A stretch of 64,000 bases of DNA from a virus. The translations under genes were made by a program, and so were the position numbers. The stretch spans positions 27,972 through 91,971 of the IMG/VR virus record IMGVR_UViG_3300034280_001042, one strand, 5' to 3'. The notes below the pieces were generated by a model. It did not search any database and was not told the origin of the DNA. It was given only the letters and a program-made list of their open reading frames with translations. This document shows positions 9,119-17,520 of the stretch, piece by piece. How positions within the stretch are numbered: position 1 is the first letter of the stretch; every line of letters starts with the position of its first letter.

Positions 9119-9844
9119 TTGAGAAAAAATAATAAAAACGTAAAGAAAAAAGCAAAGCTTATAGACGCTACTCATGATTTGGTTGTACCTCAGCTTTATA
9201 GAAACAGACTAAGACCTCGCAGTGAAAATCAAAAACAGTATATTAGAAATATAGCAGAAAACACTATTTCATTTTGCCAAGGTGCTGCCGGAAGTGGTAA
9301 GACGCATATAGCTGTTGGAATGGCATTAGAATATTTGTTAGAAGAGAAAGTTAAGAAAATAATTATCACCAGACCCGTGGTAGAATCTGGTGAAAAAATA
9401 GGATATCTACCAGGAACAGCAGAAGAAAAATTACATCCATATTTATTACCACTACTAGATGAAGTGCACCACTTTATCTCTGGTGGTCAATATGCTGGTT
9501 TAAAGACAAACAATAAAATCGAAATTGTTCCATTGGGACTCATGAGAGGTAGGAATTTTCACGATTGTTTTATTGTTGCCGATGAGTGTCAGAATGCTTC
9601 TTATGATCAGCTTAAAATGTTATTGACAAGAATAGGAAATAATAGTAAAATGGTCTTGACAGGAGATATTAGCCAGTCAGACCTACTAAGACATATGCGT
9701 GGGGGATTTTTTGAAATGATGACCAGTCTTGAAGGCATAGAGGGTATATCAATAAGTCGTTTAGACTTTTCAGATATAGTTAGAAATCCTATTATATCCA
9801 AGATTCTTCAAAGATTAGATAGTTATGAGTCAGACAAAACATAA
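9119..9844 (+). CDS. phoH: PhoH-like ATPase
   Basis: The 241-residue protein carries GAAGSGKT (Walker A, residues 55-62), IIITRPVVESGEKIGYLPG (the conserved PhoH block), FIVADECQNAS with Walker B Asp155, and KMVLTGDISQSDL. These define the PhoH/PhoL ATPase core. The family is common in phages; its role there is unsettled and may involve RNA or nucleotide metabolism. The start is TTG at 9119, since no ATG precedes the core, with AAAGG at 9107-9111 as ribosome site. The last 20 bases overlap the HNH gene. Confidence 0.9.
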   Translation: MRKNNKNVKKKAKLIDATHDLVVPQLYRNRLRPRSENQKQYIRNIAENTISFCQGAAGSGKTHIAVGMALEYLLEEKVKKIIITRPVVESGEKIGYLPGTAEEKLHPYLLPLLDEVHHFISGGQYAGLKTNNKIEIVPLGLMRGRNFHDCFIVADECQNASYDQLKMLLTRIGNNSKMVLTGDISQSDLLRHMRGGFFEMMTSLEGIEGISISRLDFSDIVRNPIISKILQRLDSYESDKT

Positions 9845-10409
9845 ATGCTTATTATTAAACTCTGATTATACTCCTATGACTATAGTTGATTGGCAAAAAG
9901 CTATTATATGGTCTTTGAGGTCATATAATGATCAGAAAAAATATGGGATTGAAATTTTAGATTTTCATAAAGAACAATACGTTATTGGCACAGGAGGAAG
10001 AAAATACAAAATTCCTTCTGTTGCCAGAACTATAAGATTTTTTAATCATTACAATAAGCGAATTCATTTTTCTAGACGTAATTTATTTTTAAGAGATGAT
10101 CATACTTGCCAATATTGTAAAAATCATTTTCATCCTAATCAGTTAACATATGATCATGTTATTCCTAAGTCTCGTTATAAAACCTCTTTACAAAAAAAAT
10201 GTACTAATTGGACCAATATTGTAACATCTTGTATTACGTGTAACTTTAAAAAGGGCAATAGAACCCCGGAAGAAGCTGGTATGACATTAGCAACAATGCC
10301 ATGTGAACCAAAATATTCGGATAAATACTTGCCTTGGCACAACGAAGCTCTTAAGATATACCAGACACAAGAACTAGAGACTTGGAAACCGTTCATTAAT
10401 TTTAAATAG
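9825..10409 (+). CDS. HNH endonuclease
   Basis: The 194-residue protein has a C-terminal HNH nuclease: CQYC (about residues 95-98), TYDHVIPKS with Asp110-His111, TNWTNIVTSCITC and NFKKGNRTPEEAGM. The two CxxC pairs bind zinc and the DH...N...K residues form the beta-beta-alpha metal site. The N-terminal half (LLNSDYTPMTIVDWQKAI) is typical of the McrA-like HNH family that is widespread in phages and bacteria. It begins inside the phoH gene. It could be a homing or a phage-packaging/recombination nuclease; the location gives no decision. Confidence 0.88.
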   Translation: MSQTKHKCLLLNSDYTPMTIVDWQKAIIWSLRSYNDQKKYGIEILDFHKEQYVIGTGGRKYKIPSVARTIRFFNHYNKRIHFSRRNLFLRDDHTCQYCKNHFHPNQLTYDHVIPKSRYKTSLQKKCTNWTNIVTSCITCNFKKGNRTPEEAGMTLATMPCEPKYSDKYLPWHNEALKIYQTQELETWKPFINFK

Positions 10410-10419
10410 GATAGGATAA

Positions 10420-10827
10420 ATGGCTGAACATATATTTAGAACACAAAATCCAGATACTCAAAGTATGTTTTATTGTCTTTCTGGTCAAGAAGATTTTATC
10501 GATAATGAAAATAATCCCAGAGTCAAAGAAGAACAAGACAATAGAGTAACGGCTAAAGCTGTGCAAAATAAAAAACCTAAACACTTTAAAGACTCATCTA
10601 ATCAATATAGATATTACATTAAAATAAATCCAAATCTAGAAATATATAATCCAATTAATCTACATTCTTCTATTAAAGACAAGAAAAAATTTTCTCATAT
10701 TAATACTGTATGTAAAAATGACTGGATTTTTAAAGAAGTAGACAAATCAATATTCGATAAATATGTAGCATTCCTGAAACACCAAAATGCTCAAAGTCTT
10801 AAGGATCTTGAAAGACAAATCAAATAA
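10420..10827 (+). CDS. Small unknown protein, paralogue of the product at 11531-11914
   Basis: The 135-residue protein has an acidic N-terminus (QEDFIDNENNPR) and a basic C-terminal half: YRYYIKINPNLEIYNPINL, then INTVCKNDWIFKEV and FLKHQNAQSLKDLERQIK. The same plan occurs in the product at 11531-11914, including an N-terminal QEDF/VD, IKI...N..L.NP, TVC and a final LxxxER. They are probably duplicates. A GGATAGGATAA ribosome site precedes the ATG. No known family comes to mind. Confidence 0.6.
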   Translation: MAEHIFRTQNPDTQSMFYCLSGQEDFIDNENNPRVKEEQDNRVTAKAVQNKKPKHFKDSSNQYRYYIKINPNLEIYNPINLHSSIKDKKKFSHINTVCKNDWIFKEVDKSIFDKYVAFLKHQNAQSLKDLERQIK

Positions 10828-10829
10828 TT

Positions 10830-11177
10830 ATGCCAACATACACATATAAGTGCGAACAATGTGAAGTAAAATTTGAATTATTTTTTACGATGAACAAATA
10901 CGATGAACACCCCCTATGTACGTCTTGTAAGTCTAAAAAAACAAACAGATCTTATGAAGACGATATGTCTACAATATCTAGCTCTGTAAAAAAATCAGAC
11001 AGTGAACTAAAAACGATTGGAGACTTAGCTAATCGTAATAGAGACAAAATGAGCAATGATCATAAGCAATATTTACAAGAAAAGCATAACGAATATAAAG
11101 ATACGGAATTAGAAAAACAACTTCCCAAGGGTATGAACAGAATAAAAAAGCCCAAAAAGAAAATTAAATGGACATAA
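10830..11177 (+). CDS. FmdB-type zinc-ribbon protein
   Basis: The first 45 residues form a zinc ribbon: MPTYTYKCEQCEVKFELFF, then PLCTSCKSKKTNRSYED. The MPxYxYxCxxC opening is diagnostic of the FmdB/CxxC_CXXC_SSSS family of putative regulatory proteins. The rest (residues 50-115) is charged and probably helical, ending in a very basic tail. It could bind nucleic acid or act as a small regulator. It lies between the two paralogous small genes. Confidence 0.75.
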   Translation: MPTYTYKCEQCEVKFELFFTMNKYDEHPLCTSCKSKKTNRSYEDDMSTISSSVKKSDSELKTIGDLANRNRDKMSNDHKQYLQEKHNEYKDTELEKQLPKGMNRIKKPKKKIKWT

Positions 11178-11178
11178 T

Positions 11179-11538
11179 ATGGTAGAAAAAATAAAGTTAC
11201 AACCGGAAACACTTGAACAGCTAAAAGATCTAACAGACGCTATTGAACATACAGTAGCAAAAGAATCCTACACAGCATTTCAAGAACTGATAGACTATAA
11301 TAGTACTACTAAACTTACTAATTCTCCTCATGAAATAGTATTTGATATTACTGCTTCTGTATTTGAAGAAAACACAAAAGGAGAGCTTGTTGGAACAAAA
11401 GAAATTTGTACAAAGAAATTTCATATACCAGTTCCTATTGATAAAGAATATGAACTGTTCATGAAAACTTTTTTCACACATCTTGAAAAATGTATATTAG
11501 CATCTACCCAAGCAGCATACGAGGATAATAATGGATAG
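11179..11538 (+). CDS. Small unknown protein
   Basis: The 119-residue product has a helical N-terminus (ETLEQLKDLTDAIEHTVAKESY), a strand-rich centre (HEIVFDITASVFEENTKGEL), a hydrophilic turn and a helical C-terminus. I see no motif. It begins one base after the zinc-ribbon gene and overlaps the next gene by eight bases, so it belongs to the same transcription unit. It resembles accessory proteins of phage early regions only in size and placement. Confidence 0.6.
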   Translation: MVEKIKLQPETLEQLKDLTDAIEHTVAKESYTAFQELIDYNSTTKLTNSPHEIVFDITASVFEENTKGELVGTKEICTKKFHIPVPIDKEYELFMKTFFTHLEKCILASTQAAYEDNNG

Positions 11539-11914
11539 TTTTATATTTCAACAAAAACCAAACAAACAAGAGACAATCGAAACAGAATACTATACTGATC
11601 CAGATCAAGAAGACTTTGTAGACATGAGCGGGCTACCAAGAACGAACAATCCAAATAATAAGCATATAGTGGCTAAAAAAATTACTAAATTAGACGCTCA
11701 GCCTAAATATTCTATTAAGATAGGAATTAACAATAAATTATTAAATCCTCTGTCTATTTATGGAAAAGATAAAGACTCTTCGTTTTTGGATACTGTATGT
11801 AGAGCTAATGATAGATTTATCGATGTAAATCTAAAAGCGTTTGAATTATATCTGAATTTTCTTAGAACAAAAAATTCTTCATGGCTATATAATGCCGAAA
11901 GGGAACTAACATAA
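11531..11914 (+). CDS. Small unknown protein, paralogue of the product at 10420-10827
   Basis: The 127-residue product keeps the plan of the 10420-10827 product: an acidic DQEDFVDMSGLPR stretch, a YSIKIGINNKLLNPLSIYGKD core, SFLDTVCRANDRF, and FLRTKNSSWLYNAERELT at the end. Identity is low outside these anchors, so the duplication is old or the sequences drift fast. It overlaps the gene before by eight bases and the gene after by one. Confidence 0.6.
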   Translation: MDSFIFQQKPNKQETIETEYYTDPDQEDFVDMSGLPRTNNPNNKHIVAKKITKLDAQPKYSIKIGINNKLLNPLSIYGKDKDSSFLDTVCRANDRFIDVNLKAFELYLNFLRTKNSSWLYNAERELT

Positions 11915-12237
11915 TGTCTCGTATTAATAAAACAACAATTTATGCAATCAAATGGTTAAGTAGTCAGGGACATGATATAGAATCTATAGCTAACGAACTG
12001 TCTGTTTCTAAAAAGCAGGTAGAGGCCCACACAGACCTGCCTCAACCAGTTCAGACTAGTCCAGAAGAACCACCCAAAATTACACCTAAAAATCTTATGA
12101 TAACACAAACAAGTGTTAAGAAAACAAACAACGTTGCTATTATGACTGGTGAAGCATCTATGCTCAGTGACCATATCAAGAAAAATCAAAAAGCAACACC
12201 AAAACATCAAACAGGAATTTTCCGACCAAAACAATAA
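11914..12237 (+). CDS. Small protein with possible helix-turn-helix
   Basis: Residues 6-36 (TIYAIKWLSSQGHDIESIANELSVSKKQVEAH, read in parts) look like a helix-turn-helix of the kind found in transposase and sigma-like DNA binders. The rest is a Pro/Lys/Thr-rich tail without clear fold, ending in GIFRPKQ. At 107 residues it could be a small transcription regulator or a helicase accessory protein. TAATG overlaps on both sides place it in the same operon as the recombinase gene. Confidence 0.55.
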   Translation: MSRINKTTIYAIKWLSSQGHDIESIANELSVSKKQVEAHTDLPQPVQTSPEEPPKITPKNLMITQTSVKKTNNVAIMTGEASMLSDHIKKNQKATPKHQTGIFRPKQ

Positions 12238-12659
12238 TGAGTAATATTTATCCATCTAGGTATTCTAATGGTAAGAAGGTTTCGGCTGCTCAGTATATTA
12301 CTGAATTAATATGTGAAAATAAAGCAAAGCAAGATAAATTAGATTTACATCATAGATTTTGGTTGAACCCAGAGTGGTCCAAATACTATAGAAATCAAAT
12401 AGGGACTGCTAATCAACTATTAAAGAAATACAGTCCTAAAGCGATTATCAAAGCTTTACAAGACAACAAAGCACAAAAAATCTATTCTTTGCGAGCACCT
12501 CACCTTGTGGCTATTATAGACCAATACCAGTCCATAGTAGACTCTGAAAATACAGAATTTACCAAAGATATAGAACGTAAAGAAGTTAAAACTTACAGAA
12601 AAGAACAACCCAAAACTAGTCTACTATCAAAACTAAAGGAACTAGACGATGAGTCTTAA
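12237..12659 (+). CDS. Small unknown protein before the recombinase
   Basis: The 140-residue product has a basic, aromatic middle (HHRFWLNPEWSKYYRNQIG, about residues 39-57) and two helices (NQLLKKYSPKAIIKALQDN and APHLVAIIDQYQSIV). It ends with a charged tail. No catalytic motif is visible. The last 11 bases overlap the recA-like gene. Being locked to that gene suggests a recombination or replication accessory role, but that is inference from position. Confidence 0.6.
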   Translation: MSNIYPSRYSNGKKVSAAQYITELICENKAKQDKLDLHHRFWLNPEWSKYYRNQIGTANQLLKKYSPKAIIKALQDNKAQKIYSLRAPHLVAIIDQYQSIVDSENTEFTKDIERKEVKTYRKEQPKTSLLSKLKELDDES

Positions 12660-13674
12660 AGAAGATGTTGCTAAAAATTTTGGAAATGAAATTATCTTAT
12701 CAGGTAATGCTATAGTAGATAGAAAGTCTATTATCATACCCGTAAGCCCATCGTTGGATATGGTTTTAAATGGAGGTATCCCAGAAGGAAGTTTTGTGGT
12801 ATTCACAGGACAACCCAAATGTGGAAAAACCACGACCTCTCTTTCTTTCGCCGCTACTGCACAAAGGCCCGAGTACAAGGGAGACTTAGCGAAAGATCGT
12901 CATGTGTATTACCTAAATATTGAGGGTAGATTAAAAAAGAGAGATCTTGAAGGTATTCCAGGATTAGATCTTAATAGGATTGATGTTATAGGATCTCAAC
13001 AAGGTAAAATTCTTCATGCAGAAGAATATCTGCAAATTGGAGAAAGAATCATTAATGAAATTCCTGGTTCTATATTAATTATCGACTCATATTCTGCACT
13101 ATGTACAGAAGCAGAAATTACTAGTGATATGGATAAAATGCAACGCGCAGACGGCGCTAAATTATTAGCAAAGTTTTGTCGTAAGGTAGCAAATGTAATA
13201 CCTGTTAATAAAAATATTGTAATTGGTATCACTCATCTTATGGGTAATCCAACGGGATATGGGGCAGAATTTAAGGAGAAGTCTGGGCAGGCTATTGCTT
13301 ATCAGACGGATGTTAAGATAAAGGCTAAGACTTTTAAGCCATGGATTATCGGAACAGATGCTACTCAAATAGGCCAAGAAGTAGAATGGCAAGTTCTATG
13401 TTCCGCTCTCGGTCCTCCGGGAGCTTCTATCACTAGTTATATTAGGTATGGTCAAGGTATTGATCAATATACTGAATCGATCATGTTGGCTTGTGATATT
13501 GGTCTAATCAATAAGGCCGGAGCTTGGTATACTTTAGACTTTGTTGATGAAGGAACAGAGAAAAAACCAAAGATGCAAGGCACCGAAAAAATCAGGCAGT
13601 TTTTGCTTGACAATCCGGAAACATATAGTAAACTCAACGCATCAATCAAGAGTACCATGGGAATCAAATGCTAG
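12649..13674 (+). CDS. RecA/UvsX-like recombinase
   Basis: The 341-residue protein has the RecA ATPase core: GQPKCGKTT (Walker A, residues 54-62), YYLNIEGRLKKRDLEGI where RecA has its catalytic Glu region, SILIIDSYSAL (Walker B Asp146), and NKNIVIGITHLMGNPTGYG, in the place of the sensor and L2 loop. LNGGIPEGSFVVFTG before Walker A is the usual entry. It would coat single-stranded DNA and drive strand exchange. It is closer in layout to phage recombinases than to cellular RecA, with a short C-terminus. Overlaps on both sides link it to a nuclease gene. Confidence 0.88.
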   Translation: MSLKEDVAKNFGNEIILSGNAIVDRKSIIIPVSPSLDMVLNGGIPEGSFVVFTGQPKCGKTTTSLSFAATAQRPEYKGDLAKDRHVYYLNIEGRLKKRDLEGIPGLDLNRIDVIGSQQGKILHAEEYLQIGERIINEIPGSILIIDSYSALCTEAEITSDMDKMQRADGAKLLAKFCRKVANVIPVNKNIVIGITHLMGNPTGYGAEFKEKSGQAIAYQTDVKIKAKTFKPWIIGTDATQIGQEVEWQVLCSALGPPGASITSYIRYGQGIDQYTESIMLACDIGLINKAGAWYTLDFVDEGTEKKPKMQGTEKIRQFLLDNPETYSKLNASIKSTMGIKC

Positions 13675-14075
13675 TAAAGGACTTGGATGGCATTGCTCAC
13701 ACTTGGAACTTGACAGGAAATATGGCTCATGGAAAGACTACTAATAAGTCCTCTTTGCATATAAGAGCCAGAGCCTTGTTATCTACTCAGTTTCCAACAC
13801 TACAATTGCTGGAAGAAATTCCAATTATATTGCGTAAGTCTGAGACTTTGTACTTAGATTTTTATATGCCTCTTAATAGAACTTGTGTGGAAGTTCATGG
13901 AGAACAACACTATAAATTCGTTGGTCATTATCATAATAATGCTCTAGGCTTCATGAAGCACAAAAAGAGAGATAAAGAAAAACTGGAATGGTGTGAATTA
14001 AACGGTATTAAATATATAGAACTACCCTTTAATGAGTCTGATTCAGAATGGCTAAATAGGATTACAGGGAAATGA
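13668..14075 (+). CDS. Small PD-(D/E)XK-type endonuclease
   Basis: The 135-residue product has a compact nuclease core: LYLDFYMPLNRTCVEVHGEQHY, with Asp64 and Glu75 spaced as in PD-(D/E)XK sites. KRDKEKLEWCELNGIKYIELP follows, resembling the last strand of Vsr/DUF559-like folds. HIRARALL in the N-terminal part could contact DNA. It sits seven bases inside the recA-like gene. A resolvase or recombination nuclease working with that recombinase is the simplest reading. A longer cousin with the same core lies at 30655-31452. Confidence 0.72.
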   Translation: MLVKDLDGIAHTWNLTGNMAHGKTTNKSSLHIRARALLSTQFPTLQLLEEIPIILRKSETLYLDFYMPLNRTCVEVHGEQHYKFVGHYHNNALGFMKHKKRDKEKLEWCELNGIKYIELPFNESDSEWLNRITGK

Positions 14076-14557
14076 ATACTAAAGAACAAGTTGAAGAATG
14101 GGATCGTATATTAGACGAATATGAAAAATCTATTGGTCTAGGAACATATTCTGATATTCATAATTTTACAGAAGAAGAATTAAATTCCTACTTCTCTATG
14201 TCACGGGATGTGATAGAAAAATTAACCCCAGAAGATTGTGCACAGATCTCCTTGAGATTAGCCCAATATGCTTTGTTCTTACAAAGAACTATTAATAGAG
14301 AAATAGCTAGACATAACTGGGCCGAAGAATCAATTAAGGAATCTATCGCTGACGAAATTAATAACTATAAGGGATATGGGTATATAGAAAAATCTCTTCA
14401 GGCTATTAAGCATAACGATAAGGCTAGTGGATTAAATCGTATAAAAAAATATGCAAAACAAAGAATGGACAGATTATCCTATTTAGCGAACAATATTAAA
14501 AACTTATCCGATATTATATTAGCAGTACAGAAAACAAAGGTGAAACATGGATCTTAA
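14072..14557 (+). CDS. Unknown helical protein in the recombination block
   Basis: The 161-residue product is almost wholly helical and highly charged. Segments include EEWDRILDEYEKSIG, LRLAQYALFLQRTINREIARHNWAEE (about residues 67-92) and a basic C-terminal helix pair with MDRLSYLANNIKNLSDII. No enzyme motif is seen. The ATGA overlap with the nuclease gene and the ten-base overlap with the next gene make it part of the recombination operon; a structural or loader role would fit. Confidence 0.6.
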   Translation: MNTKEQVEEWDRILDEYEKSIGLGTYSDIHNFTEEELNSYFSMSRDVIEKLTPEDCAQISLRLAQYALFLQRTINREIARHNWAEESIKESIADEINNYKGYGYIEKSLQAIKHNDKASGLNRIKKYAKQRMDRLSYLANNIKNLSDIILAVQKTKVKHGS

Positions 14558-14975
14558 TGACCTAATAAAAAATCCAGATCAAATTAAAAGTCTCATAGAG
14601 GTTCTGCAAGCTCTTTTACCAAAAGAGCAAGAAAATACAGAGTCTGTTGTAGCAACAAGTAAAATTAAGAGTAAAAACTCAACTAGATCAACATCCACAA
14701 TCAAGACACGCGGAGGACAAAAGCGCCGTAAGTCTAACAGTGGTGATGGTCTTAATAAGTTTGAAAGTATGTCTGAATTTGGTATGCATAAAGAGGATTC
14801 TGCAATAGATAAAGTTTTGTCTAAAATTCCACCGGTTGCTAGAACAAGAGACGAAGCCGAGCCGGTGAATGTGGTTTGTAGAATATGTGGAAAAAAAGAG
14901 AGTGTCAGTCCCTCGTTAATTTTTGATTCAATCTCTCGTTATAAATGTAATACTTGCGCTACACAATCAGGTTAA
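14547..14975 (+). CDS. Small protein with C-terminal zinc ribbon
   Basis: Residues 50-70 are a Ser/Thr/Lys/Arg-rich linker (KSKNSTRSTSTIKTRGGQK). The last 40 residues form a treble-clef or ribbon-like zinc site: VCRICGKKESVSPSL and YKCNTCATQSG, two CxxC pairs. The N-terminal helix (DLNDLIKNPDQIKSLIEVLQ) could be a protein contact. It directly precedes the helicase gene. DNA or RNA binding is inferred from the zinc motif and basic linker. Confidence 0.65.
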   Translation: MDLNDLIKNPDQIKSLIEVLQALLPKEQENTESVVATSKIKSKNSTRSTSTIKTRGGQKRRKSNSGDGLNKFESMSEFGMHKEDSAIDKVLSKIPPVARTRDEAEPVNVVCRICGKKESVSPSLIFDSISRYKCNTCATQSG

Positions 14976-14993
14976 TTTTAAGGTTTATTAAAT

Positions 14994-16454
14994 ATGATTT
15001 TATGCGATCCTTCGGCAGAAAGAGCCGTATTAAGTGGCATTCTTCAATATGGTGAAGATGCTTTTTTAGACGTTAGTGATCTTATACAAGAGTCTACATT
15101 TACAGTAGATAGTAATCAGCTTATTTTTCGGTGTTTAAAAACAATATGTGAAAAGCACCAAAAACCCAACATAGACTTGGCACTAATCTACTCTACTGCA
15201 CAAGAACTAGAAATTGGACATATTCTCACAAAGAAAGAAGAAGCTTTACATTTAAAGGCTATTAGTGATTTTCCTGTTAATCTAGAAAACATTCGCAAAT
15301 TTGCTGCAAAAATCAGAAAACTTGAAATTGCTAGACTTCTACATAAGCAACTCAAAACCGCTCAAGATAAAATCTTAGACGTTAATGGTAGCGAAAGTAT
15401 TTCCTCTATCATAGGTATTGCTGAAGATAGTGTTTTTAATTTTGCTTCTTCTATTAATAATGATAACGATAATGCTCCGTCCTTAATGGGAGAAGGCTTA
15501 GAAGAATACATAGAATATCTACAAACCAATACTATTGATCAGGTTGGTATTCCTACTGGCTTTCCGGTTTATGATCAAGCTATCGGAGGAGGATTGAGAA
15601 AGGGTACTGTTAATGTTATTGGAGCTAGACCAAAAACTGGTAAAACACTATTGTCTGACAATATGGGTAGAAATATAGCTAAACTAGGTATACCTGTTTT
15701 AAACATGGATACCGAAATGAGCAAAAAAGACCATATACATAGACTACTAGCTATGTCATCAGAAATAGAAATAGCTAAAATTGAAACTGGAAAATTCACA
15801 GAGTCTCCAGTACATAAAGCAAAAATACTAGAAGCTGTGACAGAACTAAAAAATATGCCTATACATCATAAGGTAATAGCAGGAAAACCTTTTGAAGAAC
15901 AGCTATCCATTATGAGAAGATGGATAGTTAAAGAAGTAGGATTAAATGACGACGGTACAGCTAAAGATTGTGTTATCTTTTATGACTATCTTAAGCTTAT
16001 GGATACGGCAGGAATGGATAAAGATCTCAAAGAGTATCAGCTACTAGGCTTTATGATGACAGCACTTCATAACTTTGCTGTAAAGTATCAAGTTCCAATC
16101 ATGGCTTTTATTCAATTGAATCGAGATGGTATTACTAAAGAAAGTACAGATTCTGCTAGTGGTTCTGATCGTATTATATGGTTGTGTAGCAATTTCAGCA
16201 TCTTCAAACGAAAGTCTGATGAAGAAATAGCAGAAGACGGGGTTGAGGGAGGTAATAGAAAACTTATTACTTTGATCGCTCGTCACGGAGGAGGTTTGGA
16301 TGACAATGACTATATCAACTGTAATATGAAGGGCTGGTGCGCTAAAATTACAGAGGGTAAGACTAGACTAGAACTATTGAGTAATAATAAACAACACCAA
16401 GATGGATTTATCGTTGATGACGAAAATAATAAAGAAGACATTCCCTTCGTATAA
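14994..16454 (+). CDS. dnaB: Replicative DNA helicase, DnaB type
   Basis: The 486-residue protein has the DnaB layout. The N-terminal helical domain starts with CDPSAERAVLSGILQYGEDAF and the RecA-like motor follows. GIPTGFPVYDQAIGGGLRKG leads into GARPKTGKT (Walker A, residues 210-218), NMDTEMSKKDHIHRLLA (H1a region), Walker B in VIFYDYLKLMD (about residues 327-337), then IMAFIQLNRDG and a C-terminal Arg-finger region. It would open the fork 5' to 3' ahead of the split polymerase. The primase gene starts 53 bases inside its 3' end. Confidence 0.92.
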   Translation: MILCDPSAERAVLSGILQYGEDAFLDVSDLIQESTFTVDSNQLIFRCLKTICEKHQKPNIDLALIYSTAQELEIGHILTKKEEALHLKAISDFPVNLENIRKFAAKIRKLEIARLLHKQLKTAQDKILDVNGSESISSIIGIAEDSVFNFASSINNDNDNAPSLMGEGLEEYIEYLQTNTIDQVGIPTGFPVYDQAIGGGLRKGTVNVIGARPKTGKTLLSDNMGRNIAKLGIPVLNMDTEMSKKDHIHRLLAMSSEIEIAKIETGKFTESPVHKAKILEAVTELKNMPIHHKVIAGKPFEEQLSIMRRWIVKEVGLNDDGTAKDCVIFYDYLKLMDTAGMDKDLKEYQLLGFMMTALHNFAVKYQVPIMAFIQLNRDGITKESTDSASGSDRIIWLCSNFSIFKRKSDEEIAEDGVEGGNRKLITLIARHGGGLDDNDYINCNMKGWCAKITEGKTRLELLSNNKQHQDGFIVDDENNKEDIPFV

Positions 16455-17520
16455 TCAGTATCAGTTAAAAGAATTGTCTGATGCTGTTTGTGATGACATA
16501 GAAAATTTGTTAATTACTTTGGGTATTGAAGACTATAAGATTCTTGATAAAATGGTTATTATGCCATGCCCCATTCACAGTGGGGATAATGCTTCTGCTT
16601 TTAATCTTTATTACCAAGGAGATTCTTATAGAGGAAACTGGAAATGTAGAACACATCAATGTGAGGGTGTTTTTAAATCTTCTATTATTGGTTTTATACG
16701 TGGATGTTTATCCAGAATCAAAAAAAACTGGACAAAACCAGGCGATGATATGATATCTTTTAATGAAGCCGTAGAGTATGCTGTACAATTTAGTAATCAC
16801 AACGTTCGTGCAATATCTACACCTAAAAAAGATCAAGAAAAACATACATTTGTTAATACCGTTAACTATATCACCAAGAATAATACCAAAGCTACCAATC
16901 AAATAGCTCGTTCAACAGTGGTGAAGTCTTTACAAATCCCATCGTCTTATTTTCAAACTAGGAACTTTAGCAAGAAGATTCTAACAAAATACGATGTTGG
17001 AGAATGTACAACTAGCGGCAGAGAGATGTACAACAGAGCTGTGGTTCCGATCTATGATCAAGACCATAAGCATATGATAGGATGTACTGGGCGAACAATT
17101 AATAATGAAAACCCAAAATGGAGACACAGCAAAGGATTTTCTGCTAATGAATCTTTGTATAATTTCTGGTATGCTAAAGAACACATTAAAGCACTCGGTG
17201 GAGTAGTTTTGGTGGAAAGCCCTGGTAATGTATGGAGACTTGAAGAAGCAGGAATACACAACTCTGTTGCTATATTTGGTTCTTCGTTGGGAGATAAACA
17301 AAAAATGCTTCTTGATATTTCTGGCGCTATGACTATTGTAACCTTAATGGATAACGACGAAGCTGGTAAAAAAGCAGCAGATCAGATTCTACAAAAATGT
17401 CAAAGAACGTATAATGTTAAACATATTCAACTCACCGACTATCCAGATGTTGCAGAAATGCCTTTGGAAAAAGTAATAAAAGATATTAAACCATTAATTG
17501 AAAGCCATATCAAATGCTAA
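16402..17520 (+). CDS. dnaG: DNA primase, DnaG-like
   Basis: The 372-residue protein has a zinc-binding N-terminus with Cys56 and His59 in CPIH, then Cys82, His85 and Cys87 in WKCRTHQCEG. A TOPRIM core holds VVLVESPGNVWRLEEAGI (Glu272) and TIVTLMDNDEAGKKAA (Asp317, Asp319). RAVVPIYDQDHKHMIGCTGR is the usual DnaG-like strand pair before it. It is much shorter than cellular DnaG (about 580), lacking the C-terminal helicase-binding domain. The start at 16402 overlaps dnaB by 53 bases; ATG 16417 is an alternative and would give a 38-base overlap. Confidence 0.88.
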   Translation: MDLSLMTKIIKKTFPSYNQYQLKELSDAVCDDIENLLITLGIEDYKILDKMVIMPCPIHSGDNASAFNLYYQGDSYRGNWKCRTHQCEGVFKSSIIGFIRGCLSRIKKNWTKPGDDMISFNEAVEYAVQFSNHNVRAISTPKKDQEKHTFVNTVNYITKNNTKATNQIARSTVVKSLQIPSSYFQTRNFSKKILTKYDVGECTTSGREMYNRAVVPIYDQDHKHMIGCTGRTINNENPKWRHSKGFSANESLYNFWYAKEHIKALGGVVLVESPGNVWRLEEAGIHNSVAIFGSSLGDKQKMLLDISGAMTIVTLMDNDEAGKKAADQILQKCQRTYNVKHIQLTDYPDVAEMPLEKVIKDIKPLIESHIKC

